Origin: Achromobacter insolitus
GTDB taxonomy: Bacteria; Pseudomonadota; Gammaproteobacteria; Burkholderiales; Burkholderiaceae_B
Direction: 5' to 3'
Assembly: GCF_002209555.1 (NCBI RefSeq)
Contig: NZ_NJIF01000011.1
Location: 124,001-188,000 of the forward strand
Length of the DNA stretch: 64,000 bases
Positions within the stretch are counted from its first letter, which is position 1; every line of letters starts with the position of its first letter. Made by a program: the position numbers and the translations under genes. Below the pieces are notes generated by a model. That model was given only the letters and a program-made list of their open reading frames with translations, was not told where the DNA came from and ran no database searches. Positions 39,133 to 47,942 of this stretch are shown piece after piece.

Positions 39133-40593
39133 ATGACAGTTGCTTCTGCCGCTGCTTCCACCTCCATGCCCTGGCAGCCCGTGCGCCAGGCCGATGCCAC
39201 TCTGGTGGCACAGTTGGCCGACGGGCTCGCGCGCCGTATCGACGAACAGGGCCTGCGGCCCGGCACCCGGCTGCCGTCGATCCGCAAGATGGCGGAACAG
39301 TCCGGCGTCAGCCGTTTCACCGTCGTCGAGGCGTATGACCGCCTGGTCGCCCGTGGCCTGGTGCAGTCGCGCCGGGGCGCCGGCTTTTTCGTCCGGGCGC
39401 GCAGCGGGCAACTGGCCGCCGTTGCCAGCGCGGCGCCCGTGTCCCTGGCGCCTCCGGCACGGATCGACGTCGCCTGGCTGCTGCGCAGCATGTTCCGCGA
39501 CGCCAATCCTTCAGGCATGCCGGGCGGCGCGGGCCTGTTGCCGGCGGATTGGCTGGATCCCGAGATGGTGGCGGGGGCGGTGCGCGCCGTGGGGCGCTCC
39601 GTGCGCGGCCACTTGGTCAGCTATGGGCATCCCCAGGGCTTCGCGCCGCTGCGCCAGCAGATCGCCGCGTTCCTGCAGAACGATGGCGTGCCGGCGCATC
39701 CGGAGCTCAACCTGTTGACCACGAACGGGGTGACACACGGCCTGGACCTGATCGCGAGGCATCTGGTCAAGCCGGGCGACACCGTGCTGGTCGAAGATCC
39801 AGCCTGGTTTGTCATTTTTGGCCGGCTGGCCGCATTCGGCGCGCGCCTGATCGGCGTGCCCCGCGGGCCCGATGGCCCCGACACGGCGCTGCTCGAGCAA
39901 CTGGCGGCGCAGCACAAGCCCAAGCTCTTCATCATCAATGGTTCGGTGCACAACCCCACCGGCCACACCCTGTCGGCGGGCGCCGCCTATGACATCCTGC
40001 GCATCGCCGAGCGCCACGATTTCCTGGTGATCGAGGACGACACTTACGGGGAGCTGCATCCGGGCGGGGCCATGAAACTGGCCGCCCTGGACCGCCTCAA
40101 ACGGGTGATCCTGGTGGGCGGCTACTCCAAGATGCTGGCAGCCAGCCTGCGCGTGGGCTATCTGGCGGCGAATCCCGAGATTCTGCAAAAACTGGCGGAC
40201 CTCAAGATGCTCGCCGGCCTGACTTCGCCCGAACTGGGCGAACGGGTCATTCACCGCGTGCTCATGGAAGGGCAGTACCGGCGCCATATCGAGCGTGTGC
40301 GCCTGAGGGTGGACGACGCCCGGCAACGCTGCCTGAAAGGGCTGTTGAAGCTGGGTTTGACAGTGCACCACGAGCCGCATGCGGGCATGTTCGTGTGGGC
40401 AGACTACGGCCGCGATACCGAGGCATTGGCGCGCGTTGCGGCCGACCACGGCATGCTGCTGGCGCCGGGCACGCTGTTTTCGCCCTCCCAGGCGCCGTCG
40501 ACCATGCTGCGCTTTTCGGTCACGATCGTCGATCATCGCGGCGTCTGGACGGATCTGGAAAAAATCTTCGCGCAAAACGCCGCCAGCAATTAA
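39133..40593 (+). CDS. MocR-type transcriptional regulator (GntR wHTH + aminotransferase fold)
   Basis: A 486-residue chimeric regulator. The N-terminal winged helix is LADGLARRIDEQGLRPGTRLPSIRKMAEQSGVSRFTVVEAYDRLV. The C-terminal type I aminotransferase-like domain has VSYGHPQGFAPLRQQIA, NGSVHNPTGHTLS, VIEDDTYGELH and the PLP-binding K333 in GGYSKMLAASLRVGY. PLP with an amine ligand is the usual effector. It is divergent from the EamA-LysE exporter pair and likely regulates it in response to an amino acid or PLP. Confidence 0.93.
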   Translation: MTVASAAASTSMPWQPVRQADATLVAQLADGLARRIDEQGLRPGTRLPSIRKMAEQSGVSRFTVVEAYDRLVARGLVQSRRGAGFFVRARSGQLAAVASAAPVSLAPPARIDVAWLLRSMFRDANPSGMPGGAGLLPADWLDPEMVAGAVRAVGRSVRGHLVSYGHPQGFAPLRQQIAAFLQNDGVPAHPELNLLTTNGVTHGLDLIARHLVKPGDTVLVEDPAWFVIFGRLAAFGARLIGVPRGPDGPDTALLEQLAAQHKPKLFIINGSVHNPTGHTLSAGAAYDILRIAERHDFLVIEDDTYGELHPGGAMKLAALDRLKRVILVGGYSKMLAASLRVGYLAANPEILQKLADLKMLAGLTSPELGERVIHRVLMEGQYRRHIERVRLRVDDARQRCLKGLLKLGLTVHHEPHAGMFVWADYGRDTEALARVAADHGMLLAPGTLFSPSQAPSTMLRFSVTIVDHRGVWTDLEKIFAQNAASN

Positions 40594-40634
40594 TAATAGA
40601 GAGCTATCTCGTTGAAGCCATTGAAGGAATCGCC

Positions 40635-40979
40635 ATGTCCGCACCCATCAAGCCCCTGACCCAGAATTTCGCCGTCGCGCCGCAGCTCGGCCCGGACGAC
40701 ATGGCGGACGTCGCCGCCGCCGGCTACAAAAGCGTCATCATCAACCGTCCCGATTTCGAAGGCGGCCCTGACCAGCCGACCGCAGCCGACGTCTCCAAGG
40801 CCGCGTTGGCCGCCGGCCTGCAGATCGAATATCAACCCGTGGTGGGCAGCGCCATGACCGCCGCCGACGTGGTGCGCTTCGCGGAGCTGCTGCGCACGCT
40901 GCCGGGCCCCGTCCTGGCGTACTGCCGCACCGGCACCCGCTGCACCAACCTGTTCGCCGCCGCCCAGCAGTTGGGCTGA
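40635..40979 (+). CDS. DUF442 phosphatase-like (beta-lactamase-hydrolase-like N-domain) protein
   Basis: A 114-residue stand-alone DUF442 (TIGR01244-like) domain with a phosphatase-like fold. It begins PLTQNFAVAPQLGPDDMADVAAAGYKSVIINRPD. The P-loop is AYCRTGTRCTNL: the Cys and Arg match the family, but spacing is C-x4-R and not the C-x5-R of true tyrosine phosphatases. In other bacteria this domain is fused to or next to sulfide-oxidising enzymes such as Blh. Here no such partner is adjacent. GAAGGAA precedes the ATG at 40635, which lies 41 bases after the MocR gene. Confidence 0.85.
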   Translation: MSAPIKPLTQNFAVAPQLGPDDMADVAAAGYKSVIINRPDFEGGPDQPTAADVSKAALAAGLQIEYQPVVGSAMTAADVVRFAELLRTLPGPVLAYCRTGTRCTNLFAAAQQLG

Positions 40980-41075
40980 ACGCTTGATGCGCGTCAAGGC
41001 GCGCCCGGTTCAATTGATGTGAACCTGGCGCGTTTCCGGTAGCATGGAGCTACCTCACAAACAGGAGCAGGCAAG

Positions 41076-41540
41076 ATGTTCAAGAAGATCCTGATTCCCA
41101 CCGACGGTTCCCCGCTCTCGGCCCAAGCCGCCAATGCCGGCATTTGCTTCGCGCGCTCCGTGGGCGCGGAAATCGTCGCGCTCTACGTGACGCAGCCCTT
41201 CGCAGCCACGATCGGTTTCGACGGCATGGCCGCCGCATACGCCATTACCGACGAAGACTACGAAAAGGCTTCCGCCGAGCAGGCTGACAAGTACCTCAAG
41301 CAGATTACCGACCGCGCCGACACCGCTGGCGTGAAGTCCGAGTCGCGCGCCGTGTCGAACTTCAACGTGGCCGATGGCATTGTGCAAGCCGCCGCCGACG
41401 CCGGCTGCGATCTGATCTTCATCGGTAGCCACGGCCGCAGCGGCTTGTCGCGCCTGCTACTGGGCAGCGTCACCGCCAAGGTCCTGTCGCTGGCCAGCAC
41501 CGCCGTGCTGGTGTACCGCGTCAAGGAAGAAAAGAAATAG
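41076..41540 (+). CDS. Universal stress protein (UspA family)
   Basis: A 154-residue single-domain Usp. It starts MFKKILIPTDGSPLSAQAAN and has the nucleotide-binding pattern GSHGRSGLSRLLLGSVTAKVL (G-2X-G-9X-G-S/T), so it likely binds ATP. AGGAG is placed correctly upstream of the ATG. It is monocistronic, ended by a strong terminator at 41571-41596. Confidence 0.93.
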   Translation: MFKKILIPTDGSPLSAQAANAGICFARSVGAEIVALYVTQPFAATIGFDGMAAAYAITDEDYEKASAEQADKYLKQITDRADTAGVKSESRAVSNFNVADGIVQAAADAGCDLIFIGSHGRSGLSRLLLGSVTAKVLSLASTAVLVYRVKEEKK

Positions 41541-41570
41541 CCTGCCCCAAACAGGTGCAAGGCAGACAAG

Positions 41571-41596
41571 CCCCTCGTTCGCGAGGGGTTTTTTTT
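41571..41596 (+). terminator. Rho-independent terminator of the universal stress gene
   Basis: CCCCTCG (41571-41577) and CGAGGGG (41582-41588) form a perfect 7-bp stem capped by a TTCG tetraloop, followed by eight Ts. Confidence 0.92.
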
Positions 41597-41633
41597 GCTC
41601 GCAAGAATGTTTTTTCCGCCGAGCCGCCCCAAG

Positions 41634-41688
41634 GAAAAAAAGCCCCCTCGGGGGGCAGAGAGCCACGTAGTGGCGAAGCGTGGGGGCC
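41634..41688. repeat. REP-like intergenic repeat (multiple hairpins)
   Basis: This stretch holds GGAAAAAAAG, GCCCCCTCGGGGGGC (a GC hairpin), CCACGTAGTGG (a second dyad), and GCGTGGGGGC. A similar element is remembered from many intergenic regions in Bordetella and relatives. It sits in the 301-base gap between the stress gene and fusA. The rest of that gap (41689-41841) carries only the fusA leader; no other gene is seen. Confidence 0.6.
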
Positions 41689-41841
41689 TATATAACTTGT
41701 CGCATGGCGCGTAATATTTATGCATCAGTGCGGGCGCGATTTCGCCATTCCCAAACACCCTGCGCGGCATGGCGCCCGCCGCGGCAAGGCCCGGTCGGGC
41801 TTGCCGTCTTCGCCCCGTAGTTCACTGCAAGGGAAGAGGCC

Positions 41842-43953
41842 ATGACTCGCAAGACGCGTATCGAGCTATACCGCAATATCGGCATCAGCGCCCATATCGA
41901 CGCGGGCAAAACAACCACCACCGAGCGCATCCTCTTCTATACCGGCATCACCCACAAGATCGGCGAAGTGCACGATGGCGCCGCCGTGATGGACTGGATG
42001 GAGCAGGAGCAGGAACGCGGCATCACCATCACGTCGGCCGCCACCACGGCTTTCTGGAAAGGCATGGCCGGCAACTACCCGGAACATCGCATCAACATCA
42101 TCGACACGCCGGGCCACGTGGACTTCACCATCGAGGTCGAACGTTCCATGCGCGTGCTGGATGGCGCGGTGATGGTCTACGACGCCGTGGGCGGGGTGCA
42201 GCCTCAATCCGAAACCGTCTGGCGCCAGGCCAACAAATACAAAGTGCCACGGTTGGCCTTCGTCAACAAGATGGACCGCGTCGGCGCGGATTTCCTGCGC
42301 GTGCAAAGGCAGATCGCCGAACGCCTGAAGGGGGACGCCGTGCCCATCCAGCTGCCTGTTGGGGCCGAGGACCACTTCGAGGGCGTGATCGACCTGGTGA
42401 AGATGAAAGCCATCATCTGGGACGAGGCCAGCCAGGGCGTGCGCTTCGAGTATCGCGACATCCCGGCCGCGATGCAGGCGCAGGCGCAGGAGTGGCACGA
42501 CAAGATGGTGGAGAAGGCGGCGGAAGCCAATGAAACCTTGCTTGAAAAGTATCTGTCGGGCGAACCGCTGACCGAAGATGAGATCAAGCAAGGCTTGCGC
42601 ATGCGCACGATCGCCAACGAAATCGTGCCCATGCTCTGTGGCAGCGCATTCAAGAACAAAGGCGTGCAGGCCATGCTGGACGCGGTGATCGATTACATGC
42701 CGTCGCCCGTGGACGTGCCCGCCATCAAGGGCCACGATCAGCGCGACCATGAAATCGAACGCCATCCCGCCGACAACGAACCGTTCTCGGCCCTGGCCTT
42801 CAAGATCATGACGGATCCCTTCGTGGGCCAGTTGGTGTTCTTCCGCGTGTATTCTGGCGTGGTGAAATCGGGCGATTCGGTTTTCAATCCCATCAAGGAA
42901 AAGCGCGAAAGGCTGGGGCGCATCCTGCAGATGCATGCCAACGAGCGGCGCGAGATTACCGAGGTCTATGCGGGCGACATCGCCGCGGCGGTGGGCATCA
43001 AGGACGTCACCACCGGCGACACGCTGACCGATCCTGCGCACGTCATCATCCTGGAACGCATGGTCTTTCCCGAGCCGGTCATTTCCCAGGCCGTGGAGCC
43101 CAAGACCAAGGCCGACCAGGAAAAAATGGGCATTGCATTGGGCCGCCTGGCGCAAGAGGATCCTTCTTTCCGCGTGCGCACGGATGAAGAGTCCGGCCAG
43201 ACCATTATTTCCGGCATGGGCGAGTTGCACCTGGAAATTCTGGTCGACCGCATGAAGCGTGAATTCGGCGTCGAGGCCACCGTAGGCAAGCCCCAGGTGG
43301 CGTATCGCGAAACCATCCGCAAGACCTGCAACGAGGTCGAAGGAAAATTCGTCAAGCAGTCCGGCGGGCGGGGCCAGTACGGCCATGTGGTGCTTAAGCT
43401 GGAGCCCCAGGAACCGGGCAAGGGCTACGAATTTGTCGACGCCATCAAGGGCGGCGTAGTGCCGCGCGAATTCATCCCGGCTGTCGACAAGGGCATACGC
43501 GAAGCGCTCAATGCCGGCGTGTTGGCGGGCTATCCCGTCGTGGACGTGAAGGCGACGCTGTTCTTCGGGTCATACCACGATGTGGATTCGAACGAGAACG
43601 CCTTCAAGATGGCGGGCGCGATGGCGTTCAAGGAAGGCATGCGCCGCGCGGACCCTGTGTTGCTTGAACCGATGATGCAGGTCGAGGTGGAAACGCCCGA
43701 GGACTTCACCGGCAACGTCATGGGGGATCTGTCCTCGCGGCGCGGCATGGTGCAGGGCATGGAGGACATCGCGGGCGGTGGCGGCAAGCTGGTGCGCGCC
43801 GAAGTGCCGCTGGCCGAGATGTTCGGCTATTCGACGTCGCTGCGGTCCCTGACCCAGGGGCGCGCGACCTACAGCATGGAGTTCAAGCACTATGCGGAAG
43901 CGCCGCGCCAGGTCGCGCAGGAAGTGATGGCGGCCCAGGGCGCGGGCCGCTGA
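41842..43953 (+). CDS. fusA: Elongation factor G, isolated copy
   Basis: A full-length 703-residue EF-G, the GTPase driving ribosome translocation and recycling. G1 is [15 protein letters not shown]3 is [10 protein letters not shown]4 is NKMD; domains II-V follow, including [11 protein letters not shown] and [10 protein letters not shown]. The E. coli-type fusA sits in the str operon (rpsL-rpsG-fusA-tuf), but here it stands alone, so this is probably the second EF-G gene that many betaproteobacteria carry. Which copy is the general factor cannot be told here. GGGAAGAGG precedes the ATG. Confidence 0.95.
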   Translation: MTRKTRIELYRNIGISAHIDAGKTTTTERILFYTGITHKIGEVHDGAAVMDWMEQEQERGITITSAATTAFWKGMAGNYPEHRINIIDTPGHVDFTIEVERSMRVLDGAVMVYDAVGGVQPQSETVWRQANKYKVPRLAFVNKMDRVGADFLRVQRQIAERLKGDAVPIQLPVGAEDHFEGVIDLVKMKAIIWDEASQGVRFEYRDIPAAMQAQAQEWHDKMVEKAAEANETLLEKYLSGEPLTEDEIKQGLRMRTIANEIVPMLCGSAFKNKGVQAMLDAVIDYMPSPVDVPAIKGHDQRDHEIERHPADNEPFSALAFKIMTDPFVGQLVFFRVYSGVVKSGDSVFNPIKEKRERLGRILQMHANERREITEVYAGDIAAAVGIKDVTTGDTLTDPAHVIILERMVFPEPVISQAVEPKTKADQEKMGIALGRLAQEDPSFRVRTDEESGQTIISGMGELHLEILVDRMKREFGVEATVGKPQVAYRETIRKTCNEVEGKFVKQSGGRGQYGHVVLKLEPQEPGKGYEFVDAIKGGVVPREFIPAVDKGIREALNAGVLAGYPVVDVKATLFFGSYHDVDSNENAFKMAGAMAFKEGMRRADPVLLEPMMQVEVETPEDFTGNVMGDLSSRRGMVQGMEDIAGGGGKLVRAEVPLAEMFGYSTSLRSLTQGRATYSMEFKHYAEAPRQVAQEVMAAQGAGR

Positions 43954-43969
43954 GCCTGCGTGGCGCGTG

Positions 43970-44923
43970 TCAGGCGGGGGCGGCGGCCGTCGGGGCCGCC
44001 GCGCGCATGCGCGACGAGGCCAGCTTTACGCCCAGCAGGATCATCACGAATCCATAGGCGTGGAACAACTGCGGGGTCTCGCCCAGCAGCGGCCAGGCCA
44101 GCAGCGCGGCATAAACCGGCACCAGGAACATCGACAGCCCTGCCGTGGCGGGGCCGGCCAGGCTGATCAGGCGGCCGTACACGTAATACGCGCCCAAGCT
44201 GGGTACCACCGCCAGGAACAGCAGCACGGCGGCCAGGCGCGGATCGCCCCAAGGCGGCGTGGCGCCGGCGGCGGTCTCGATGGCGGCAAAGGGCGCCAGC
44301 GCCAGCACGCCGCCCAGCATCATGGTCGCCAGCCGGGCGCTGTCCGGCACCGCCGGCAGGCTCAAGCGCTTTTGCAGCACCGTATAGAGGGCCCAGCCGG
44401 TCGCGGCCAGCAATACCCACAGATCGCCTTGTCCGAATGCCAGCTTGGCCAGTGCCTGCGCGTCGCCACGCGCCAGCACCACCAGCACCCCGCTCAGTGC
44501 CAGCATCAGGCCGGCGCCGCGCTGGGCGGATAGCGGCTTGCGCCAGATAGCGGCTTCCAGCAGCGCCACCAGGATGGGGCTGCACGAAAAGATCAGCGCG
44601 ATATTGGTAGCGCTAGTGCTCTGGGCGCCGATGTATTGCGGCGCTACCGCCACTCCCATGCCCAGCACGGCCAGTGGCGCCAGCGACGGCAGGGCGCGCC
44701 ACAGGGCCTTGCGGTGCGAGCGCAAGGCGGGCGCGGCCAGCGGCAGGAGGATCAGCAGCGCGATCAGCCAACGGCCGAAGGCCAGGAAGACAGGGGGGAG
44801 ACTGGCGTCATGAGCCCAGCGGGCCGCCACCATGTTGGAGGCGAATAGCGCCGGAGCGGTGAAAAGCATGGCGGCGCCGGAGAGGCCCAGGCCGGTTCTT
44901 GCGGGTGCTGCTGCGAGAGACAT
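43970..44923 (-). CDS. EamA (DMT)-family exporter, Lrp-controlled
   Basis: A 317-residue exporter with ten predicted helices in two EamA repeats (GAAMLFTAPALFASNMVAARWA to LVVLARG; LWVLLAATGWALYTVLQKR to ILLGVKL). Start ATG at 44923 with AGGA five bases upstream; the longer frame lacks a site. It converges on fusA and is divergent from an Lrp/AsnC regulator, with a 30-bp dyad in between. Amino acid or small-metabolite export is likely. Confidence 0.88.
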   Translation of the reverse strand: MSLAAAPARTGLGLSGAAMLFTAPALFASNMVAARWAHDASLPPVFLAFGRWLIALLILLPLAAPALRSHRKALWRALPSLAPLAVLGMGVAVAPQYIGAQSTSATNIALIFSCSPILVALLEAAIWRKPLSAQRGAGLMLALSGVLVVLARGDAQALAKLAFGQGDLWVLLAATGWALYTVLQKRLSLPAVPDSARLATMMLGGVLALAPFAAIETAAGATPPWGDPRLAAVLLFLAVVPSLGAYYVYGRLISLAGPATAGLSMFLVPVYAALLAWPLLGETPQLFHAYGFVMILLGVKLASSRMRAAAPTAAAPA

Positions 44924-45115
44924 GGTTTCCTGCCGCGCGGATCGGCGCGCGGCGTGCTGCGTTGGAACTACCGGCGCCTGCGCCGGGTTGTGCCGCAGCG
45001 TTGACACCGAAATCGGACAGCCGGGATAGTTGGCCGTCTTGCAGGAAAGTCTACGGGCAGGGACGCAAAATAGGTTTCCTCATTCACGCCAAGTTGGTCG
45101 AATTTGAAAAATATC

Positions 45116-45145
45116 TATCCTGTAAAATTCGAATTTTCAGGGATA
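45116..45145. promoter_or_regulatory. 30-bp Lrp-type dyad between exporter and regulator
   Basis: AAAATTC (45124-45130) meets GAATTTT (45131-45137) as a perfect palindrome. TATCC (45116-45120) and GGATA (45141-45145) extend it after 3-base mismatches on each side, giving 12 matching pairs. It is in an AT-rich stretch just upstream of the Lrp/AsnC ATG and is the likely autoregulatory and exporter operator. Confidence 0.65.
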
Positions 45146-45167
45146 TTCTCTTTTTCTACCGCGTTCC

Positions 45168-45638
45168 ATGTCCATGCCACCCAAAATCGATGAAACCGAC
45201 CGCAAGATCCTGCGCGCCTTGCGTGCGGACGGACGCCTTACCAATCTGAAGCTGGCCGAACAGGTGGGCCTATCGCCCACGCCATGCTGGAACCGGGTCA
45301 AGGCGCTGGAGGAGGCCGGCGTGATCGAGGGTTATGCCGCCCTGCTGAACCAGAAAGCGCTGGGCTTGCCGGACACCGTCATGATCGAAGTGACGCTGGA
45401 GCACCATGACGACGATACGCTGGCGCGTTTCGGCGAAGAAATCACCCGGCTGCCGGAAGTGGTCGAGGCCTTTCTCGTGACGGGCGAATACGACTATCTG
45501 ATCAAAGTGGCGGTGGCGGGCACCGAAGGCTACGAGGAATTCCTGCGCAAGCGGCTCTACAAGCTGCGCGGCGTGCGGCACAGCCGATCCACCTTCGTGC
45601 TGCGTCGCCTCAAGCACACGCCTTCGGTCGAACCCTGA
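45168..45638 (+). CDS. Lrp/AsnC-family transcriptional regulator
   Basis: A 156-residue regulator with a helix-turn-helix (IDETDRKILRALRADGRLTNLKLAEQVGLSPTPCWNRVKALEEAGVI) and a C-terminal RAM effector domain (FLVTGEYDYLIKVAVAGTEGYEEFLR). It probably senses an amino acid and controls the divergent EamA exporter. The start at 45168 or the second ATG six bases later (MPPKID) is possible. Confidence 0.93.
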   Translation: MSMPPKIDETDRKILRALRADGRLTNLKLAEQVGLSPTPCWNRVKALEEAGVIEGYAALLNQKALGLPDTVMIEVTLEHHDDDTLARFGEEITRLPEVVEAFLVTGEYDYLIKVAVAGTEGYEEFLRKRLYKLRGVRHSRSTFVLRRLKHTPSVEP

Positions 45639-45684
45639 ATGCACGCGTCTTCGGCCCGGTCTCGGCCCAGCGGCCAGGCGCGGT

Positions 45685-46494
45685 TCAGCCGCCGATGAAT
45701 GTTTCGATGGCGCCGTTGAAGGCGCGCGGGTTGCCCAGGTTCATGCCGTGCGAGGATCCGGTGATGGTTACCCGCTCTGCTTGCGGCAACCATTGCGACA
45801 GCGCGTCCAACACGGCGGGGTAGGGCGCGGGACTGAGCGCGCCACCGATCAGCAGGGTCGGCAGCTTCAGCGTGCTGATCTGCGCCGGCGTCAGCGCTTC
45901 GGGCTTTTCCTCGGCCTGGCCAAACAGGGTGCCGACGTTGTCGCGCACCATTTCCTTGAACCAAGGCACCATGCGCTGCCAGGTGTCGGGACCCGTTACC
46001 GTATCGACGAAGAGCGCCAGCCCCGCTTCGATCTCGCCGTCGCGGATGAGCGCGAGCGCCCGCTGGCGAAAGCCGCCGCGCAGGTCGTCGTCGCCAGGCA
46101 GAGGCAAGCCGGGATCGGCCAGGGTCAGGGTGCGCAGTGCATCGGGCTGGCGCAGTGCCGCTTCCAGTGCGACGCGGCCGCCGCGGGAATGGCCCACCAG
46201 ATGGGCAGGTCCGCCCGCCACGCTATCGATGAACTCCAAGACGTCCTTGGCATGTTGTTCGATCGAAAAGCCCTCGCCTTCACCGTTCCAGGTTTCGGGC
46301 CAGTAGCGACGCAGGCATACCGCCAGTACGCGGAACGATTTGCCCAGGGGCGCCATTTGCGACTTCCAATACCGGCAGTCGGACAATGATCCGTGCACCA
46401 GTACCAGAGGCGTGCCGCGGCCATACTCGGTGTAGGACATGGCGTAGCCGTCGATCAGGGCGGTTTGCAGGGGCAGGACGGGTTCGGAACGCAT
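45685..46494 (-). CDS. Alpha/beta hydrolase
   Basis: A 269-residue cytoplasmic alpha/beta hydrolase. VLVHGSLSDCRYW (oxyanion region), the nucleophile elbow VGHSRGGRVAL with its Ser, a likely acid in the LLIGGALSP region, and GSSHGMNLGNP with the catalytic His. It resembles the haloperoxidase/2-hydroxymuconate hydrolase group, but the substrate is unknown. Its start (46494) is 130 bases from the divergent YbaK gene. Confidence 0.82.
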   Translation of the reverse strand: MRSEPVLPLQTALIDGYAMSYTEYGRGTPLVLVHGSLSDCRYWKSQMAPLGKSFRVLAVCLRRYWPETWNGEGEGFSIEQHAKDVLEFIDSVAGGPAHLVGHSRGGRVALEAALRQPDALRTLTLADPGLPLPGDDDLRGGFRQRALALIRDGEIEAGLALFVDTVTGPDTWQRMVPWFKEMVRDNVGTLFGQAEEKPEALTPAQISTLKLPTLLIGGALSPAPYPAVLDALSQWLPQAERVTITGSSHGMNLGNPRAFNGAIETFIGG

Positions 46495-46624
46495 GGGTGT
46501 CGGATGGGAAAGCCAGGTCCGCATTCTAGCCCGCTGGCGCTTCGCCCCGGCGCTGATAAACTCGTTTTCCGACATGCCGGCGCGCTGTCCGCGCCGGATT
46601 CCCTCTTTCAACGGAGCCGCCCTG

Positions 46625-47122
46625 ATGTCCCCCGAGTCTCTTGCCGCCTTGCCCGAGTCCGCCCAGCGCGTTGCGCGTCTGCTGCTGGAGTTGGGGCATG
46701 ACAAGCCCGTGGTCGTCCTGCCGCAGACCGGCAAGACATCGGCGGAAGCTGCGGCCGGCCTGGGGTGTGAAGTCGCGCAGATCGCCAAGTCCATCATTTT
46801 CCGGCGCGCCGCCGACGATGCGCCGGTGCTGGTGATCGCCAGCGGCGCAAACCGCGTGGACGAGGCCAAGGTGGCCTCGCAAGTGGGCGAGCTTGCCAAG
46901 GCGGACGCAAAATTCGTGCGCGACATGACCGGGTATGCGATCGGCGGCGTGTGCCCCATCGGCCACGCGGTCAAACCGGTGATGTTGCTGGACGCGGATC
47001 TCTTCAACTACGACAGCCTGTGGGCCGCCGCAGGCCATCCGCATGCGGTGTTCAACCTGACCCCGCGGCAGTTGGCGGACATGACCGGCGCGCCGGTCGT
47101 GGACGTGGCCTTGCGCGCCTGA
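46625..47122 (+). CDS. YbaK/EbsC-family aminoacyl-tRNA deacylase
   Basis: A 165-residue protein of the YbaK/ProX family, which hydrolyses mischarged aminoacyl-tRNA (for example Cys- or Ala-tRNA-Pro). Conserved elements are AAAGLGCEVAQIAKSIIFR, VIASGANRVDEAKV with its Lys, and TGYAIGGVCPIGH. The ATG at 46625 has GGAG about 8 bases upstream; the longer open frame is antisense to the neighbour's start. It converges on the FecE-type gene. Confidence 0.9.
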   Translation: MSPESLAALPESAQRVARLLLELGHDKPVVVLPQTGKTSAEAAAGLGCEVAQIAKSIIFRRAADDAPVLVIASGANRVDEAKVASQVGELAKADAKFVRDMTGYAIGGVCPIGHAVKPVMLLDADLFNYDSLWAAAGHPHAVFNLTPRQLADMTGAPVVDVALRA

Positions 47123-47132
47123 ATTGCGCGGA

Positions 47133-47942
47133 TCAGTGCGGGCGCGCTTCCAGCCCGTCGATCAGCACTTGCCGCAAGCCGCGCGAACACGCTTCCACAC
47201 GGCCTTGAACCCCATACACTGCCGCCAGCGAGGCGGGAGTGATCACGTCCGCCGGCAAACCCGCCGCATGCAGCCGGCCGTCATGGATCATGACGGCCCG
47301 GTCGGCGTGCTGCAGCGCTACATTGAGATCGTGCAGCACGATGATGCTGATCAAGCCGTGTTCCCGGGTTTCCTGCCGTAGCAGCCGCATGACGTGGAAC
47401 TGGTAGTTCAGGTCCAGCGCCGACAGAGGCTCGTCCAGCAGCAGCACGCGTGGATGCCGAATCAGGGCTTGGGCCAGTCCCACCAATTGCTTCTGTCCGC
47501 CAGACAGTGAATCCAGATGCTGCAACGCCAGGTGGGCAATGCCTAGCCGCTCCAGCAGCCGGTCTATGGCCTGCATGTCCACCGGCGAGGCCAGCCCATC
47601 GCCCGCCTTGGCCGCTACCAACACGGATTCGAATACCCGCAGGTGTACGGCGGCAGGCAGGCCCTGGGGCAGGTAGACGACCTGGCGCGCGCGCTCACCA
47701 AAGCTTTGCCGGACGAGGTCGCGGCCGTCCAGCGGCGCGCTACCCGCGCGCACGCGCACGAGTCCCGCCAGCGCTTTGAGCAAGGTGGATTTGCCGCTGC
47801 CATTGGGACCGAGCAGGGCGGTCACCTGGCCTGCGGGCAACTCGGGTATAGACAGGGCATGCAGCACGTCCGCCCGCCCGTAGCCGGCCGTGAGGCCCTG
47901 CACGGACAGCGCCGGCGCAAGTGCGGGGCTGGGTGCGGTCAT
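47133..47942 (-). CDS. Iron/siderophore/heme-type ABC ATPase (FecE/HmuV-like)
   Basis: A 269-residue ATPase. Walker A is GPNGSGKST, the signature is LSGGQKQLVGLAQAL, Walker B is VLLLDEPLSALD, and the H-loop is IIVLHDLNVA. It pairs with the FecCD-type permease, whose stop it overlaps by ATGA (47939-47942). No periplasmic binding protein or TonB receptor gene is adjacent. The cargo is likely an iron complex, or cobalamin or heme. Confidence 0.92.
   Translation of the reverse strand: MTAPSPALAPALSVQGLTAGYGRADVLHALSIPELPAGQVTALLGPNGSGKSTLLKALAGLVRVRAGSAPLDGRDLVRQSFGERARQVVYLPQGLPAAVHLRVFESVLVAAKAGDGLASPVDMQAIDRLLERLGIAHLALQHLDSLSGGQKQLVGLAQALIRHPRVLLLDEPLSALDLNYQFHVMRLLRQETREHGLISIIVLHDLNVALQHADRAVMIHDGRLHAAGLPADVITPASLAAVYGVQGRVEACSRGLRQVLIDGLEARPH

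Noticed and set aside
45685..47007. 440-residue frame suggesting an N-terminal extension of the alpha/beta hydrolase
   Set aside because: The extension is antisense to the YbaK gene and has no family character. The ATG at 46494 gives a normal-length hydrolase.
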